A DNA stretch of 64,000 nucleotides, from contig NZ_QTUB01000001.1 in assembly GCF_003386665.1 (NCBI RefSeq), positions 4,030,001-4,094,000 on the forward strand. The letters are read 5' to 3'. The DNA is from Xenorhabdus cabanillasii. GTDB taxonomy: Bacteria > Pseudomonadota > Gammaproteobacteria > Enterobacterales > Enterobacteriaceae. The notes under the pieces were generated by a model. It was not told the origin of the DNA and searched no databases. It saw only the letters and a program-made list of their open reading frames with translations. Within the stretch, counting starts at the first letter, position 1; each line of letters starts with the position of its first letter. A program made the translations under genes and the position numbers. Positions 1-10,749 of this stretch are shown one piece after another.

Positions 1-2
1 GT

Positions 3-173
3 CAGAAAGCGGTAGATGCTGCATCTTCAGCCATTGATGGTAAAAACTGTTTCTACGGCTTGTGGTCTGTTGATTCAGAATTAAAAGCATTACCAGCCCA
101 TCAGGCGTTATTAAATGCTTATGAAAAATTACAAAAAGCCAAACGGAATTTTTGGATAAATAAACAGGGATAA
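3..173 (+). CDS. ycaO: C-terminal end of a probable YcaO-family protein (5' cut by window edge)
   Basis: An open frame enters from the left edge and ends at TAA 171-173, giving 56 residues rich in Ala, Leu and Lys (ending in NKQG). The sequence LPAHQALLNAYEKLQKAKRN looks like a helical repeat tail. In E. coli the gene directly upstream of focA, in the same orientation, is ycaO, whose C-terminus is a helical TPR-like region and which helps RimO-dependent methylthiolation of ribosomal protein S12. The identification rests on synteny plus the helical look of the tail. The catalytic ATP-binding part is outside the window, so the family assignment is an inference. Confidence 0.55.
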   Translation, partial: QKAVDAASSAIDGKNCFYGLWSVDSELKALPAHQALLNAYEKLQKAKRNFWINKQG

Positions 174-498
174 ATAATCTGTTAAATTAAAGTAATTTTT
201 TGGCAAAAGTAAGACTCAGGTTAAATTACATTTATTTTCAAATAACAAATAAATGACAATTTAACCTGTTATTTTACTTTTTCTGTATTTTCCTCAGAAT
301 TCTTCATGTAAAATATTTTTATAAATTTTAAAAAATTTTTTTATTTAAAAATCAATAAATTATATTCAAAAAGGCTATTTCAACAGCTATAACTCACCAG
401 ACTTTCGATTTAACATGATCCATGTCAAATTCAGGTCAATACCCGTTTGTTACTATCATCACGTGCTATAATTAATTAAGGATAAAGAGAGTGTTAGT
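174..498. other. AT-rich intergenic region upstream of focA
   Basis: This 325-bp gap is very AT-rich and holds no convincing open frame. It should carry the focA-pfl promoters, which in E. coli form a long multi-promoter region activated by FNR and ArcA. The only specific element I could pick out is an FNR-like half-palindrome at 415-428. An AAGAGAG ribosome-binding site lies just before the focA ATG. Confidence 0.6.
415..428. promoter_or_regulatory. Possible FNR-binding site upstream of focA-pflB
   Basis: ATGATCCATGTCAA matches the FNR consensus TTGAT-N4-ATCAA at 8 of 10 defined positions. It lies about 70 bp before focA. FNR activates focA-pflB under anaerobiosis in E. coli, so the site is plausible in context, but two mismatches mean it could be chance in AT-rich DNA. 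Confidence 0.4.
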
Positions 499-1350
499 AT
501 GAAAACTGACAACCCTTTTAATTTATATCCGCCTGCTGTAATGGCACAAATTGCTGATGATAGTGGTGTATATAAAGTCAATAAACAGCTCGTAATAACT
601 TATTTATCAGCAATCATGGCTGGTGTATTTATTTCCATTGCTTTTGTCTTTTATATTACGGCTACAACAGGAACTTTTTCCATTCCTTACGGTTTGGCTA
701 AATTGACCGGTGGTATCTGTTTCTCCCTGGGCTTAATGTTAGTAATAATATTTGGTGTCGATCTCTTCACCTCCACAGTATTGACTATTGTTTCAAAAGC
801 AACGGGTCGTATTACCTGGTCACAAATGTTCAAAAACTGGATTAACGTCTATATCGGTAATCTGATTGGAACTTTATTTTTTGTCACTTTAATGTGGCAT
901 TCGGGCCAATATGCCGTCGCCAATGGTTTCTGGGGCCTGAACGTATTACAGGTAGCCGATCATAAAATGCACCATACCTTTATTGAAGCACTGTGCTTAG
1001 GCATTTTAGCTAATTTGATGGTATGTCTTGCTGTCTGGATGAGTTATGCAGGCCGCAGCCTTATTGATAAATTATTTGCATTAATTCTGCCGATTAGTAT
1101 GTTCGTCGCAAGTGGCTTTGAACACAGCATTGCTAACATGTTTCTGATCCCTTTTGGAATTGTTATTAAAGAGTTCGCTCCCGCTGAATTCTGGGAAAAA
1201 GTAGGAACAACACCGGAGCAATTTCCCCAACTGACAGTCTCAAATTTTATTACTGATAACCTGCTCCCAGTTACGATCGGTAACATCATTGGTGGTTCGA
1301 TATTGGTTGGGTTGACTTATTGGTTCATTTATTTACGTGGTCGACGCTGA
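499..1350 (+). CDS. focA: Formate channel FocA
   Basis: A 283-residue protein of the FNT (formate/nitrite transporter) family, matching E. coli FocA (285 residues) along its whole length. It forms a pentameric inner-membrane channel that moves formate in and out during mixed-acid fermentation. Six membrane spans are visible. The family stretch FITATTG-like (FYITATTGTFS, near residue 55) and the pore histidine in GFEHSIANMF (about residue 209) are present. It starts at an ATG with AAGAGAG upstream. It lies 63 bp before pflB in the same direction, the conserved focA-pflB operon, so the channel is co-expressed with the enzyme that makes formate. Anaerobic control by FNR/ArcA is expected from E. 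coli. Confidence 0.97.
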   Translation: MKTDNPFNLYPPAVMAQIADDSGVYKVNKQLVITYLSAIMAGVFISIAFVFYITATTGTFSIPYGLAKLTGGICFSLGLMLVIIFGVDLFTSTVLTIVSKATGRITWSQMFKNWINVYIGNLIGTLFFVTLMWHSGQYAVANGFWGLNVLQVADHKMHHTFIEALCLGILANLMVCLAVWMSYAGRSLIDKLFALILPISMFVASGFEHSIANMFLIPFGIVIKEFAPAEFWEKVGTTPEQFPQLTVSNFITDNLLPVTIGNIIGGSILVGLTYWFIYLRGRR

Positions 1351-1413
1351 CATTAACATTAATTTGCTTCCACACCCAATTTCCAAGTTCTACTGTTAAA
1401 AGGTAAAAGTATC

Positions 1414-3696
1414 ATGTCCGAGTTAAATCAAAAATTCTCTGTAGCGTGGCAAGGCTTTAACGAAGGTAGCTGGCAGAATGAAGTCAATGTTCGTGACTTC
1501 ATTCAGAAAAACTACACTCCGTATGAAGGTGATGAATCATTTCTTGCAGGCGCCACAAAAGCGACAGATATTTTGTGGGAAAAAGTCATGGAAGGTATCA
1601 AAATCGAAAACCGCACCCATGCTCCGGTTGATTTTGATACTAACGTTGCGTCTACAATTATCTCTCATGATGCTGGTTATATTGAAAAAGATCTGGAACA
1701 AATCGTTGGTCTGCAAACGGAAGCGCCTCTGAAACGTGCCATTATTCCATTTGGTGGGATTAAAATGGTTGAAGGCTCTTGCAAAGCATACAACCGAGAG
1801 CTGGATCCGCAACTGAAACAAATTTTTAGTGAGTATTGTAAAACCCACAATCAGGGGGTATTCGATGTTTATACTCCTGATATTCTGAAATGTCGTAAAT
1901 CCGGTGTACTAACTGGTTTGCCTGATGCTTATGGTCGTGGCCGTATTATCGGTGATTATCGTCGTGTTACACTGTACGGTATTGATTTCCTGCGTGATGA
2001 AAAGTATGCACAATTCACCTCATTGCAGGAAAAACTGGAAAATGGTGAAGACCTGGAAGCAACTATTCGCCTGCGTGAAGAGATTTCAGAACAGCACCGT
2101 GCTCTTGGTCAAATCAAAGAAATGGCTGCTAAATATGGCTACGATATTTCCGGCCCTGCGACCACAGCCAAGGAAGCTGTACAGTGGACTTATTTTGCCT
2201 ATCTGGCTGCTGTGAAATCTCAAAATGGAGCTGCAATGTCTTTTGGCCGTGTATCCAGCTTTCTGGATATCTACATTGAACGTGACCTGCAAGCGGGCAA
2301 ATTGACTGAACAAGAAGCACAAGAGCTGATCGACCATCTGGTGATGAAACTGCGTATGGTTCGTTTCCTGCGTACTCCGGAATACGATGAATTGTTCTCC
2401 GGTGACCCGATTTGGGCTACTGAATCAATAGCCGGCATGGGGCTGGATGGCCGTACCCTGGTTACTAAAAACAGTTTCCGTTTCCTGAACACTCTGTACA
2501 CAATGGGGCCATCTCCGGAACCTAACATGACCATTCTGTGGTCTGAAAAACTACCAATCAACTTTAAAAAATACGCAGCAAAAGTGTCTATCGATACTTC
2601 ATCCTTGCAGTATGAAAATGATGATCTGATGCGCCCTGATTTCAACAGCGATGATTACGCCATTGCATGTTGCGTCAGCCCAATGGTTGTTGGTAAACAA
2701 ATGCAGTTCTTTGGTGCCCGTGCAAATCTGGCGAAAACCATGTTGTATGCGATCAATGGTGGTGTAGATGAAAAACTGAAAATGCAGGTTGGCCCGAAAG
2801 AAGAACCCATTAAAGATGACATTTTGGATTATAACAAAGTCATTGAACGCATGGATCACTTTATGGACTGGCTGGCAAAACAATACGTTACAGCGTTGAA
2901 TATTATCCACTATATGCATGATAAATACAGCTATGAAGCCTCTTTAATGGCACTGCATGATCGGGATGTTCACCGCACTATGGCATGTGGTATTGCAGGT
3001 TTGTCTGTGGCGGCAGACTCTCTGTCCGCGATCAAATATGCAAAAGTATCACCAATCCGTGATGAGAATGGCCTGGCGATTGATTTCAAAATCGAAGGTG
3101 AATATCCACAGTTTGGTAATAATGATACTCGTGTTGATGATATTGCCTGCGATTTGGTTGAACGCTTCATGAAGAAGATTCAGAAATTGCAGACCTATCG
3201 TAATGCAGTACCAACTCAGTCCGTGTTAACCATTACCTCTAACGTTGTTTATGGCAAAAAAACCGGTAACACACCTGATGGACGTCGTGCAGGTGCCCCA
3301 TTCGGGCCGGGTGCTAACCCAATGCACGGTCGTGACCAAAAAGGTGCGGTTGCTTCACTGACCTCAGTTGCTAAACTACCATTTGCTTACGCGAAGGATG
3401 GTATCTCTTATACCTTCTCCATCGTACCTAATGCTCTGGGCAAAAATGACGAAGCACGCAAAACGAATCTGGCGGCTCTGATGGATGGCTACTTCCATCA
3501 TGAAACCCATATTGAAGGTGGTCAACATCTAAACGTTAACGTAATGAATCGTGAAATGTTAATGGATGCAATGGAAAATCCTGAAAAATATCCTCAGTTG
3601 ACGATCCGTGTATCTGGCTATGCGGTACGCTTCAATTCCCTGACTAAAGAACAGCAGCAGGATGTAATTACGCGTACATTTACGCAAACAATGTAA
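1414..3696 (+). CDS. pflB: Formate acetyltransferase 1 (pyruvate formate-lyase)
   Basis: A cytosolic glycyl-radical enzyme converting pyruvate plus CoA to acetyl-CoA plus formate in anaerobic growth. At 760 residues it is exactly the length of E. coli PflB. The catalytic adjacent cysteines are seen in IACCVSPM (418/419 in the usual numbering without Met). The radical glycine lies in RVSGYAVRF near the C-terminus (residue 735 counting Met, usually called Gly734). The N-terminal PFL domain and C-terminal glycine-radical domain are both complete. It follows focA and precedes the activase gene pflA. Codon choice is more C/G-ending than in the neighbouring accessory DNA, as expected for a highly expressed enzyme. 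Confidence 0.98.
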   Translation: MSELNQKFSVAWQGFNEGSWQNEVNVRDFIQKNYTPYEGDESFLAGATKATDILWEKVMEGIKIENRTHAPVDFDTNVASTIISHDAGYIEKDLEQIVGLQTEAPLKRAIIPFGGIKMVEGSCKAYNRELDPQLKQIFSEYCKTHNQGVFDVYTPDILKCRKSGVLTGLPDAYGRGRIIGDYRRVTLYGIDFLRDEKYAQFTSLQEKLENGEDLEATIRLREEISEQHRALGQIKEMAAKYGYDISGPATTAKEAVQWTYFAYLAAVKSQNGAAMSFGRVSSFLDIYIERDLQAGKLTEQEAQELIDHLVMKLRMVRFLRTPEYDELFSGDPIWATESIAGMGLDGRTLVTKNSFRFLNTLYTMGPSPEPNMTILWSEKLPINFKKYAAKVSIDTSSLQYENDDLMRPDFNSDDYAIACCVSPMVVGKQMQFFGARANLAKTMLYAINGGVDEKLKMQVGPKEEPIKDDILDYNKVIERMDHFMDWLAKQYVTALNIIHYMHDKYSYEASLMALHDRDVHRTMACGIAGLSVAADSLSAIKYAKVSPIRDENGLAIDFKIEGEYPQFGNNDTRVDDIACDLVERFMKKIQKLQTYRNAVPTQSVLTITSNVVYGKKTGNTPDGRRAGAPFGPGANPMHGRDQKGAVASLTSVAKLPFAYAKDGISYTFSIVPNALGKNDEARKTNLAALMDGYFHHETHIEGGQHLNVNVMNREMLMDAMENPEKYPQLTIRVSGYAVRFNSLTKEQQQDVITRTFTQTM

Positions 3697-3768
3697 ATAT
3701 TCATCAGTAGCATCGTGTTACCTCAAAAATGCCATAGTTTTCTAATCGAGCAAAATGGCATACACTCC

Positions 3769-3793
3769 AAGGCCCCTGTACAACTCGGGCCTT
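3769..3793 (+). terminator. Stem-loop between pflB and pflA
   Basis: AAGGCCC and GGGCCTT can pair over an 11-nt loop, ending in TTTACT. The T run is short, so it may be a partial terminator or an mRNA-processing hairpin that lowers pflA expression relative to pflB. Confidence 0.45.
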
Positions 3794-3834
3794 TACTCTC
3801 TCAGCATCCAATCAGTTTTTGGAGAACCCCTTTC

Positions 3835-4575
3835 ATGTCCGTACTTGGCCGTATCCACTCTTTTGAATCTTGCGGAACCGTCGATGGCCCTGGTATCCGT
3901 TTCATCGCGTTTTTTCAAGGCTGCCTGATGCGTTGTCTTTATTGCCATAACCGCGATACATGGGATACACACTGCGGCAAAACTGTAACTGTCGAAGAGC
4001 TTATCAAGGAAGCAATAACTTATCGTCATTTTATGAATGCCTCAGACGGCGGAGTCACAGCCTCAGGTGGAGAAGCAATCCTTCAGGCTGAATTTGTCCG
4101 TGATTGGTTCAGAGCCTGCCATGCAGAAGGTATTCATACTTGTTTAGATACCAATGGCTTTGTTCGCCGCTATGAATTGGTAATTGATGAGCTGCTGGAT
4201 GATACCGATTTAGTGATGCTGGATCTAAAACAGCTTGACGATGATATTCACCGAGAATTGGTCGGTGTTTCCAATCACCGAACACTCGAATTTGCCCGTT
4301 ATCTGGCAAAACGCAATCAAAAAACATGGATCCGCTATGTAGTTGTACCCGGCTGGTCAGATGATGATAAATCTGTCCACATGTTGGGAGAATTCACCAG
4401 GGATATGAAGAACATCGAGAAAATTGAATTATTGCCTTATCATGAGCTTGGAAAGCATAAGTGGATTACCATGGGTGAAGAATACAAGCTGGAAGGGGTG
4501 AAACCACCTTCTAATGAGACGATGGAACGAGTGCAACGAATCCTGACTAACTACGGGCATAATGTAATTTATTGA
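3835..4575 (+). CDS. pflA: Pyruvate formate-lyase activating enzyme
   Basis: A radical SAM enzyme that installs the glycyl radical on PflB. I chose the ATG at 3835 because it gives [20 protein letters not shown], matching the start and 246-residue length of E. coli PflA, and because GGAGA lies just upstream. The longer open frame back to 3715 has no family similarity and runs through the pflB-pflA hairpin. The [4Fe-4S] motif [10 protein letters not shown] places cysteines at 30, 34 and 37, followed by the GGE motif (ASGGEAIL) that binds SAM. It lies downstream of pflB in the same direction, so it may be read through from the pfl promoters or from its own. Confidence 0.97.
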   Translation: MSVLGRIHSFESCGTVDGPGIRFIAFFQGCLMRCLYCHNRDTWDTHCGKTVTVEELIKEAITYRHFMNASDGGVTASGGEAILQAEFVRDWFRACHAEGIHTCLDTNGFVRRYELVIDELLDDTDLVMLDLKQLDDDIHRELVGVSNHRTLEFARYLAKRNQKTWIRYVVVPGWSDDDKSVHMLGEFTRDMKNIEKIELLPYHELGKHKWITMGEEYKLEGVKPPSNETMERVQRILTNYGHNVIY

Positions 4576-5166
4576 ATCCAATATCCTTCCTGCTCCCTCA
4601 AAAGAAATAATTATAAATAGCAACTGGTTCAATGATAAATTGTAGCCAGTTTTGCGCTAAAAAATCATTTTATCATTTAAATATTGTGTAATTTAAACCC
4701 GATTTTTTTATCAGATAACGTTCTATAATAAGCTACAATATTATAAATACAGATGTACTTTTCACACAATTTAATTTCATCCAATAATTATTATTCCCTT
4801 AATTAATTACATCCACATCATGAATGCATTAATTAAAAAAGTACTAAGAAACTCATTTAACAATATGATAAACATCATTTCCTGATAATATACCATTTAA
4901 ACTGCAGAGTGATTTTATTTATTACCAATGAAAAGGGAATTAATTTTAGTTAGTGCAAAAGAAAGATTTAAATATAAGCAGAGTTATTTGGCAAAATAGG
5001 AAAGGAATTATGTATTAATCTCTTAGATATTAATTTCAATTCCGGGGGAAAAATCATATCCCTAACTAAAGAAAAATAGGTATTTATTCGTGAAGGGCAG
5101 GCTGTTGGAGCAGGAGCAGCAATAAAATGGATCGGTAATGCATGGCAAATATTCAAAGCAAACCCG
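4576..5166. other. Intergenic region after pflA with a possible decayed N-terminus
   Basis: About 590 bp without an intact gene. AACTGG (4622-4627) and CCAGTT (4646-4651) may form a weak terminator for pflA. The frame of the next membrane protein is open upstream of its first ATG back to a TAG at 5077-5079. Beyond that stop it is open again to 4978, with no ATG, GTG or TTG between 5080 and 5166. This looks like the damaged start of that gene rather than a true spacer. Confidence 0.5.
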
Positions 5167-5844
5167 ATGCAATGGATACTATTAACGTTAGTCTATATAG
5201 TTATCATGGTAGTCTTGAATTTTATTCCATTTCTAAATTTAGTATGTGATCTATTTGGTTCAGTATTTGTTGCTGGTTTTATCGCGGCTGCTGAAAAACA
5301 AAGAACTACCGGTAATTTTGAAATAGATTTATTATTTTATGGATTTAAAGATAAATTAGGTACACTAGTTGCCGTTGGTGCACTTTACCTGGGCATCTAT
5401 ATACTTGGGGCTGTCGCTGCTGTCCTTGTGGCAGGCTTTGGTATAGTAGAACTGATTTTAGCCTCTCAATATGGGGAGCCAAATCCAGTACTATTAATGG
5501 ATAGCATTCCTTCTCTCATATGGGCAATCTTTGTCTTCTGTATTTTCAGCATAGTCGCCCTTGCATTTATTTGGTTTGCTCCTGCATTGATTATCATTAA
5601 TGATATGAAATTTGGTGAAGCCGTATCAATGAGCCTGAATGCTGTGAAGAAAAACTTACTCGGTGGTTTTCTGTTTTTCCTGCTAATGGGAATTCTGATA
5701 GTTACTTCCATGATACCCTTATTATTGGGCCTGATTATAACTATCCCTATGAATCTTATCACTTATTATACGACATACCGCAGTATTTTTTATGTGTCAA
5801 AAGGAAACAGCAGCGAAGAACAAAAATCCAGCTTGATCATCTAA
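5167..5844 (+). CDS. BPSS1780-type integral membrane protein, probably N-terminally damaged
   Basis: A 225-residue, highly hydrophobic protein with about five to six membrane spans. It resembles the BPSS1780 family of bacterial membrane proteins of unknown function: a QWI segment, then LDLLF-like FEIDLLFYGF, then a conserved KFGEAVSMSLNAVKKN stretch. Family members normally begin with a short soluble tail followed by a REGxxVxAG...WI..AW..FK..P motif. That motif is encoded here upstream of the first ATG (5080-5166: REGQAVGAGAAIKWIGNAW), in the same frame but without any start codon and behind a TAG at 5077-5079. No ribosome-binding site precedes ATG 5167. The gene may therefore be a pseudogene, or may start at a non-standard codon. 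It lies next to an insertion sequence. Confidence 0.6.
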   Translation: MQWILLTLVYIVIMVVLNFIPFLNLVCDLFGSVFVAGFIAAAEKQRTTGNFEIDLLFYGFKDKLGTLVAVGALYLGIYILGAVAAVLVAGFGIVELILASQYGEPNPVLLMDSIPSLIWAIFVFCIFSIVALAFIWFAPALIIINDMKFGEAVSMSLNAVKKNLLGGFLFFLLMGILIVTSMIPLLLGLIITIPMNLITYYTTYRSIFYVSKGNSSEEQKSSLII

Positions 5845-5994
5845 TAAATACTTAATAAAAATAAATACAAGTGCTGAATATCAAAGTCAGCACTTTGTTA
5901 ATAACCTAAATTATCCAACTTAAGTTAATCAGATAAATTATCTGCATTACTGTTACAATCGATAACACGATAACCTGATTCTCTGCCTGTTCTT

Positions 5995-6468
5995 ATGAAA
6001 TCGAAGATAATACTTTCTGAGCCTGAACGAATCACATTGCAACAACTTGCTTTGAATCATCCACATCGGGACATTCGTACGCGAGGAACGGGTTTGCTCA
6101 TGCTTGCCAGAGGGATCAAGCCGTCCCAGATCACCGCTGAAATCGGATGCAGTCTCCGGGTTATCTATAATTGGGTTCACATGTGGCACAATTCAGGGAT
6201 AGCGGGATTATTAGGTGGTCATGCCGGAGGCCGGTATCTCGCCATGACGCCTGACATGATTGCCACTGCGGTCGAAGCGGCCAGCGCAGAGTCCCTGACA
6301 CTCGCCCGGATAGCTCAGTGCGTTGAGGCAAAGCATGGTGCCCTGCCTTGTACGCTTGAAACGCTGGCAAATACCCTGAAAAAGCAGGGGCTCACCTATA
6401 AACGAACCCGACTGTCGCTTAAAAAAAGCGTAACGAAACGGAGTTTGCTAAAAAATCCGCCTTGCTGA
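5995..6468 (+). CDS. IS630-family transposase, upstream frame (DNA-binding half)
   Basis: A 157-residue frame with a helix-turn-helix near residues 38-60 (IKPSQITAEIGCSLRVIYNW), followed by a second helical domain. It covers the N-terminal DNA-binding part of an IS630-type transposase. Family similarity continues only to about residue 144 (SLKK). Past an A7 run (6421-6427) the family sequence (KKRNETEFAKKSALLNKI) moves to the -1 frame. A -1 slip on AAA at 6424-6426 would give one 334-residue protein, the usual family length. The last 13 residues of this frame are therefore probably not part of the working enzyme. Confidence 0.85.
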   Translation: MKSKIILSEPERITLQQLALNHPHRDIRTRGTGLLMLARGIKPSQITAEIGCSLRVIYNWVHMWHNSGIAGLLGGHAGGRYLAMTPDMIATAVEAASAESLTLARIAQCVEAKHGALPCTLETLANTLKKQGLTYKRTRLSLKKSVTKRSLLKNPPC

Positions 6469-6998
6469 ATAAAATTAAGGCTGGAGCACAGTTAGGCCAT
6501 TACCGTCTGCTCTATTTCGATGAGGCGGGTTTTGCCGCGTCTCCTCCGGTGCAATATGGATGGAGTCCACGGGGTAAGCCCCATAAAACTGAGCCTCGAG
6601 AGCATGACAGACGGTCAGTTCTGGGGGCGTTAAATTACACGGATAACACGCTGTTTTACCAGACAACGTCAGGCAGTATCACGCGCGATGACGTGATTGA
6701 TTTTTTAGAGCAGGTCGCCAAACAAGGGGACAACCGCCTGACATTTTTAGTGTTGGATAATGCGCGTATCCATCACGGGATCGAAGAACAAATCAGAAAT
6801 GGCTGGTTACGAGAACACAACATGTTTTTATTCTATCTTCCCGCTTACAGCCCAGAGCTGAATTTGATTGAGATCGTCTGGAAACAGGCCAAATACCATT
6901 GGCGACGTTTTATCACTTGGACTCAGAATACAATGGAGCATGAATTAAATACTTTATTGAAAGGTTATGGCGACCAATTTGCAATTAACTTTTCTTGA
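6426..6998 (+). CDS. IS630-family transposase, downstream frame (DDE catalytic half)
   Basis: The catalytic half in the -1 frame, given here from the first codon after the proposed slip at 6426. The DDE triad is intact: YFDEAGF, LVLDNARIHHG, and the Glu in LPAYSPELNLIEIVW. It has no good start of its own: the frame opens only after a stop at 6420-6422, and the first candidate is a TTG at 6462 inside the family-conserved region. It is therefore probably made only as a fusion with the upstream frame. Either programmed -1 frameshifting (or transcriptional slippage) on the A7 run keeps the element active, or a one-base change has inactivated it. The intact catalytic residues argue for the former or a very recent lesion. 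Confidence 0.82.
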   Translation, partial: KRNETEFAKKSALLNKIKAGAQLGHYRLLYFDEAGFAASPPVQYGWSPRGKPHKTEPREHDRRSVLGALNYTDNTLFYQTTSGSITRDDVIDFLEQVAKQGDNRLTFLVLDNARIHHGIEEQIRNGWLREHNMFLFYLPAYSPELNLIEIVWKQAKYHWRRFITWTQNTMEHELNTLLKGYGDQFAINFS

Positions 6999-7142
6999 GT
7001 ACTTATCACCTAAATAAATAGAAAAAATCGGTAATAAAAATATAAATCTTAATGCAAAAGAAAAGAAATTCTCTTTGGTAATTTTTCTTTTATATATCTT
7101 ATTATTCTTATTTTTGGTGCTTTCATTTTTACAATCAGTTCC

Positions 7143-7190
7143 ATACCCAATGGATTTCAAGTTGCGTCGCGGCGACAGGGGAACAAATCT
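7143..7190. repeat. Partial ERIC-like repeat end
   Basis: The stretch beginning ATACCCAATGGATTTCAAGT and continuing with GTTGCGTCGCGGCGACAGGG resembles one end of the ERIC/IRU family (ATACTC...TTCGAGTTGCA...GGCGGCAAG), in the variant I associate with Photorhabdus and Xenorhabdus. The central palindrome and other end are missing. Identification is from memory of the consensus, so confidence is modest. Confidence 0.4.
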
Positions 7191-7225
7191 TATAGGCCAG
7201 GATAAAGCATAATTTATTGTTGATA

Positions 7226-7251
7226 AAAAAGCGCCTGATATGGCGCTTTTT
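7226..7251 (-). terminator. Rho-independent terminator of serS
   Basis: AAAAAGCGCC and GGCGCTTTTT form a perfect 10-bp stem with a 6-nt loop. On the minus strand it is followed by T residues, 18 bp past the serS stop. The A/T tracts on both sides make it potentially bidirectional. Confidence 0.85.
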
Positions 7252-7268
7252 ATTAAGAATACAAGGTA

Positions 7269-8588
<1,320 letters not shown>

Positions 8589-8720
8589 CTAGTTGTTGAG
8601 AAAATAATTGTTAAGAAAATAGTATTGAGAAAAAAGTTACTAAAACAGTAGCAAAATCAGTTTTGATTAACCAACCTGATATAAATTCTTTGCCATATCA
8701 ACCTTACCGTATCAATGATA

Positions 8721-10064
8721 TTAACGATAGCGTTTTATTGAACTACTTTGGTCTTGTTCCATCAACCAGTTTAATTTTTCACCAATCTTACCTTCCAGCC
8801 CTCTGTTAGTCGGGTGGTAATAACGAGTACGTTGCATCTCAGGTGGAAAATAAACTTCTCCCGCCGCATACGCATTGGGCTCATCATGAGCATAACGGTA
8901 TCCTTCACCAAAACCCATTTCGTTCATCAATTTGGTTGGAGCATTACGCAGATGCGCAGGAACGTCGTAATCCGGCTTTTCTTGTGCATCTGCCATCGCT
9001 GCTTTAAATGCCGTGTAAACAGCATTACTTTTGGGAGCACAGGCAAGATAAACAATTGCCTGAGCAATTGCCCGTTCTCCCTCTGCTGCTCCAACACGGG
9101 TAAAACAATCCCATGCAGCAATTGCTATCTGCATTCCACGCGGATCAGCATTACCTACATCTTCAGACGCTATCGCCAATAAGCGGCGGGCAACATAAAG
9201 CGGATCTCCACCCGCGGTAATAATTCTGGCATACCAGTAAAGTGCGGCATCCGGTGAAGAACCACGGATCGATTTATGCAAAGCCGATATTAAGTCGTAA
9301 TATCGATCACCTTGATTATCAAACCGCGCACTCCGCTCCCCGCTAACCTCTTTCAGTAACTCTGGAGTCAGGATACGTTGCCCTTGTACATTGACTTCCG
9401 CCATATCCGACATCATTTCCAGCAAGTTCAATGAACGACGTGCATCCCCTGCGACCAACTCTGCTACCATCTGGCGAGTGCTGTCCGGCAACACGATATT
9501 TTGCCCACCAAGTCCATGCTCTTTATCATTTATGGCCTGAATAAGCACTTGTTCTATTTCTGCTGGCGAAAGAGATTTCAATAAATAGACTCGCGCCCGT
9601 GATAACAGTGCTGAATTTAGTTCAAAAGAGGGGTTTTCAGTCGTGGCACCAATGAATGTGATGGTGCCATCTTCAATATGCGGCAAAAAGGCATCTTGCT
9701 GGCTTTTGTTAAATCGGTGAACTTCATCGACAAACAAAATTGTTCTACGCCCAGCATTGCGATTCTGCCGCGCTTTTTCTATAGATTCACGTATCTCTTT
9801 GATACCGGATGTAACGGCAGAAATGCGTTCAATATCTGCTTGCGCATGATAGCCGATAATTTCAGCCAGCGTCGTTTTCCCCGTGCCCGGCGGCCCCCAC
9901 AAAATCATGGAATGAAGACGACCTGTACGGATCGCCCTTGGCAAAGGTTTCCCCTCTGCCAATAGATGTTGCTGTCCAATATAACGATCCAGCGTAACTG
10001 GCCGCATTTTTGCAGCCAGTGGCTGAAACTCATTCTGTGAAAAATCGAGTAAAAGATTGTTCAC
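8721..10064 (-). CDS. rarA: Replication-associated recombination protein A (RarA/MgsA)
   Basis: An AAA+ ATPase of the clamp-loader/RarA-WRNIP1 group acting at stalled replication forks. It has 447 residues, the same as in E. coli. The Walker A motif GPPGTGKT is at residues 57-64, Walker B in [10 protein letters not shown] near 110, sensor 1 in [11 protein letters not shown], followed by the C-terminal tetramerisation region ending in a [11 protein letters not shown] tail. It lies 7 bp downstream of lolA and 162 bp upstream of serS, the conserved lolA-rarA-serS order. The short spacer to lolA indicates one transcript. Confidence 0.97.
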   Translation of the reverse strand: MNNLLLDFSQNEFQPLAAKMRPVTLDRYIGQQHLLAEGKPLPRAIRTGRLHSMILWGPPGTGKTTLAEIIGYHAQADIERISAVTSGIKEIRESIEKARQNRNAGRRTILFVDEVHRFNKSQQDAFLPHIEDGTITFIGATTENPSFELNSALLSRARVYLLKSLSPAEIEQVLIQAINDKEHGLGGQNIVLPDSTRQMVAELVAGDARRSLNLLEMMSDMAEVNVQGQRILTPELLKEVSGERSARFDNQGDRYYDLISALHKSIRGSSPDAALYWYARIITAGGDPLYVARRLLAIASEDVGNADPRGMQIAIAAWDCFTRVGAAEGERAIAQAIVYLACAPKSNAVYTAFKAAMADAQEKPDYDVPAHLRNAPTKLMNEMGFGEGYRYAHDEPNAYAAGEVYFPPEMQRTRYYHPTNRGLEGKIGEKLNWLMEQDQSSSIKRYR

Positions 10065-10071
10065 TTAAACC

Positions 10072-10683
10072 TCACTGGCGTTGATCATCCAGCGTAACAC
10101 CTTCTGGTAAAGTGAATTTGAATTTTGACGCATCTACGCTGGTATTCTGCTGCCCTTTCAACTGATATGCGCTTTTCTGACCGTCTTGTTCAACTGCCGT
10201 GAATTTCTGAATAGTGCCATCAGGTGTCACTGTGATTGAAAAATGTTTCAGATTTCCATTGGCATTATTAGGCGTCAGTTCAAAATTATTACCATTTTGT
10301 GTCACTCTGTATTGTTTCCAATCGGCGGGATCATTACGAGCAATCAACATAAACGGTGTATTACCCGTAGCATCTTTCAGCCAATTAGCTGTTACTTGCT
10401 CGACAAAAGGATTGTAGAACCACAATGTTTTGCCATCAGAAATCAAAGTACTTTCATCAGGCGATGTCATATGCCAATTAAACAAATTGGGACGTTTAAC
10501 CCAGAGTTGCCCTTCACCATTTTGGATTGTTGAACCGTCACTGCTGGTAACAGTCTGGGTAAAGTTCGCGTGAAAACTATTTACCTTATTCAAACGCCCC
10601 TGCAAACCTTGTGCAGCATCAGCCCATGCAGAACTCACGCTCATTCCCATCATCAGACAACCAATCAACATCAGTTTTTTCAT
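10072..10683 (-). CDS. lolA: Outer-membrane lipoprotein carrier LolA
   Basis: A periplasmic chaperone that takes lipoproteins from the LolCDE complex to LolB at the outer membrane. It has 203 residues, identical in length to E. coli LolA. A Sec signal peptide is visible ([21 protein letters not shown], likely cleaved after Ala21). The mature protein is the single-domain open beta barrel, with a conserved FxxQ region (FHANFTQTV) and WxKRPxxFxW ([11 protein letters not shown]). It lies between ftsK and rarA in the same direction. A 66-bp gap separates it from ftsK. Confidence 0.97.
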   Translation of the reverse strand: MKKLMLIGCLMMGMSVSSAWADAAQGLQGRLNKVNSFHANFTQTVTSSDGSTIQNGEGQLWVKRPNLFNWHMTSPDESTLISDGKTLWFYNPFVEQVTANWLKDATGNTPFMLIARNDPADWKQYRVTQNGNNFELTPNNANGNLKHFSITVTPDGTIQKFTAVEQDGQKSAYQLKGQQNTSVDASKFKFTLPEGVTLDDQRQ

Positions 10684-10749
10684 GTGTGAGTACCTTCAAT
10701 TCATATATTATCGGCATCACAATAGCCGATGCCGAATTTAAAATGATGC

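Larger units (their letters stand above)
5914..6999 (+). mobile_element. IS630-family insertion sequence
   Basis: A 1086-bp element holding one transposase gene split by a frame change. Its ends are imperfect inverted repeats: TCCAACTTAAGTTAAT on the left and, read from the other strand, CTCAAGAAAAGTTAAT on the right (11 of 16 identical). A TA lies immediately outside each end (5912-5913 and 7000-7001), as expected for the IS630/Tc1 group, which duplicates TA on insertion. The transposase stop codon lies inside the right repeat, typical of this family. The exact ends are inferred from these repeats and need comparison with other copies. Confidence 0.7.

Noticed and set aside
3715-3834. 40-residue N-terminal extension of PflA
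   Set aside because: No family similarity, passes through the pflB-pflA hairpin, and the internal ATG at 3835 has a ribosome-binding site and the exact family start.
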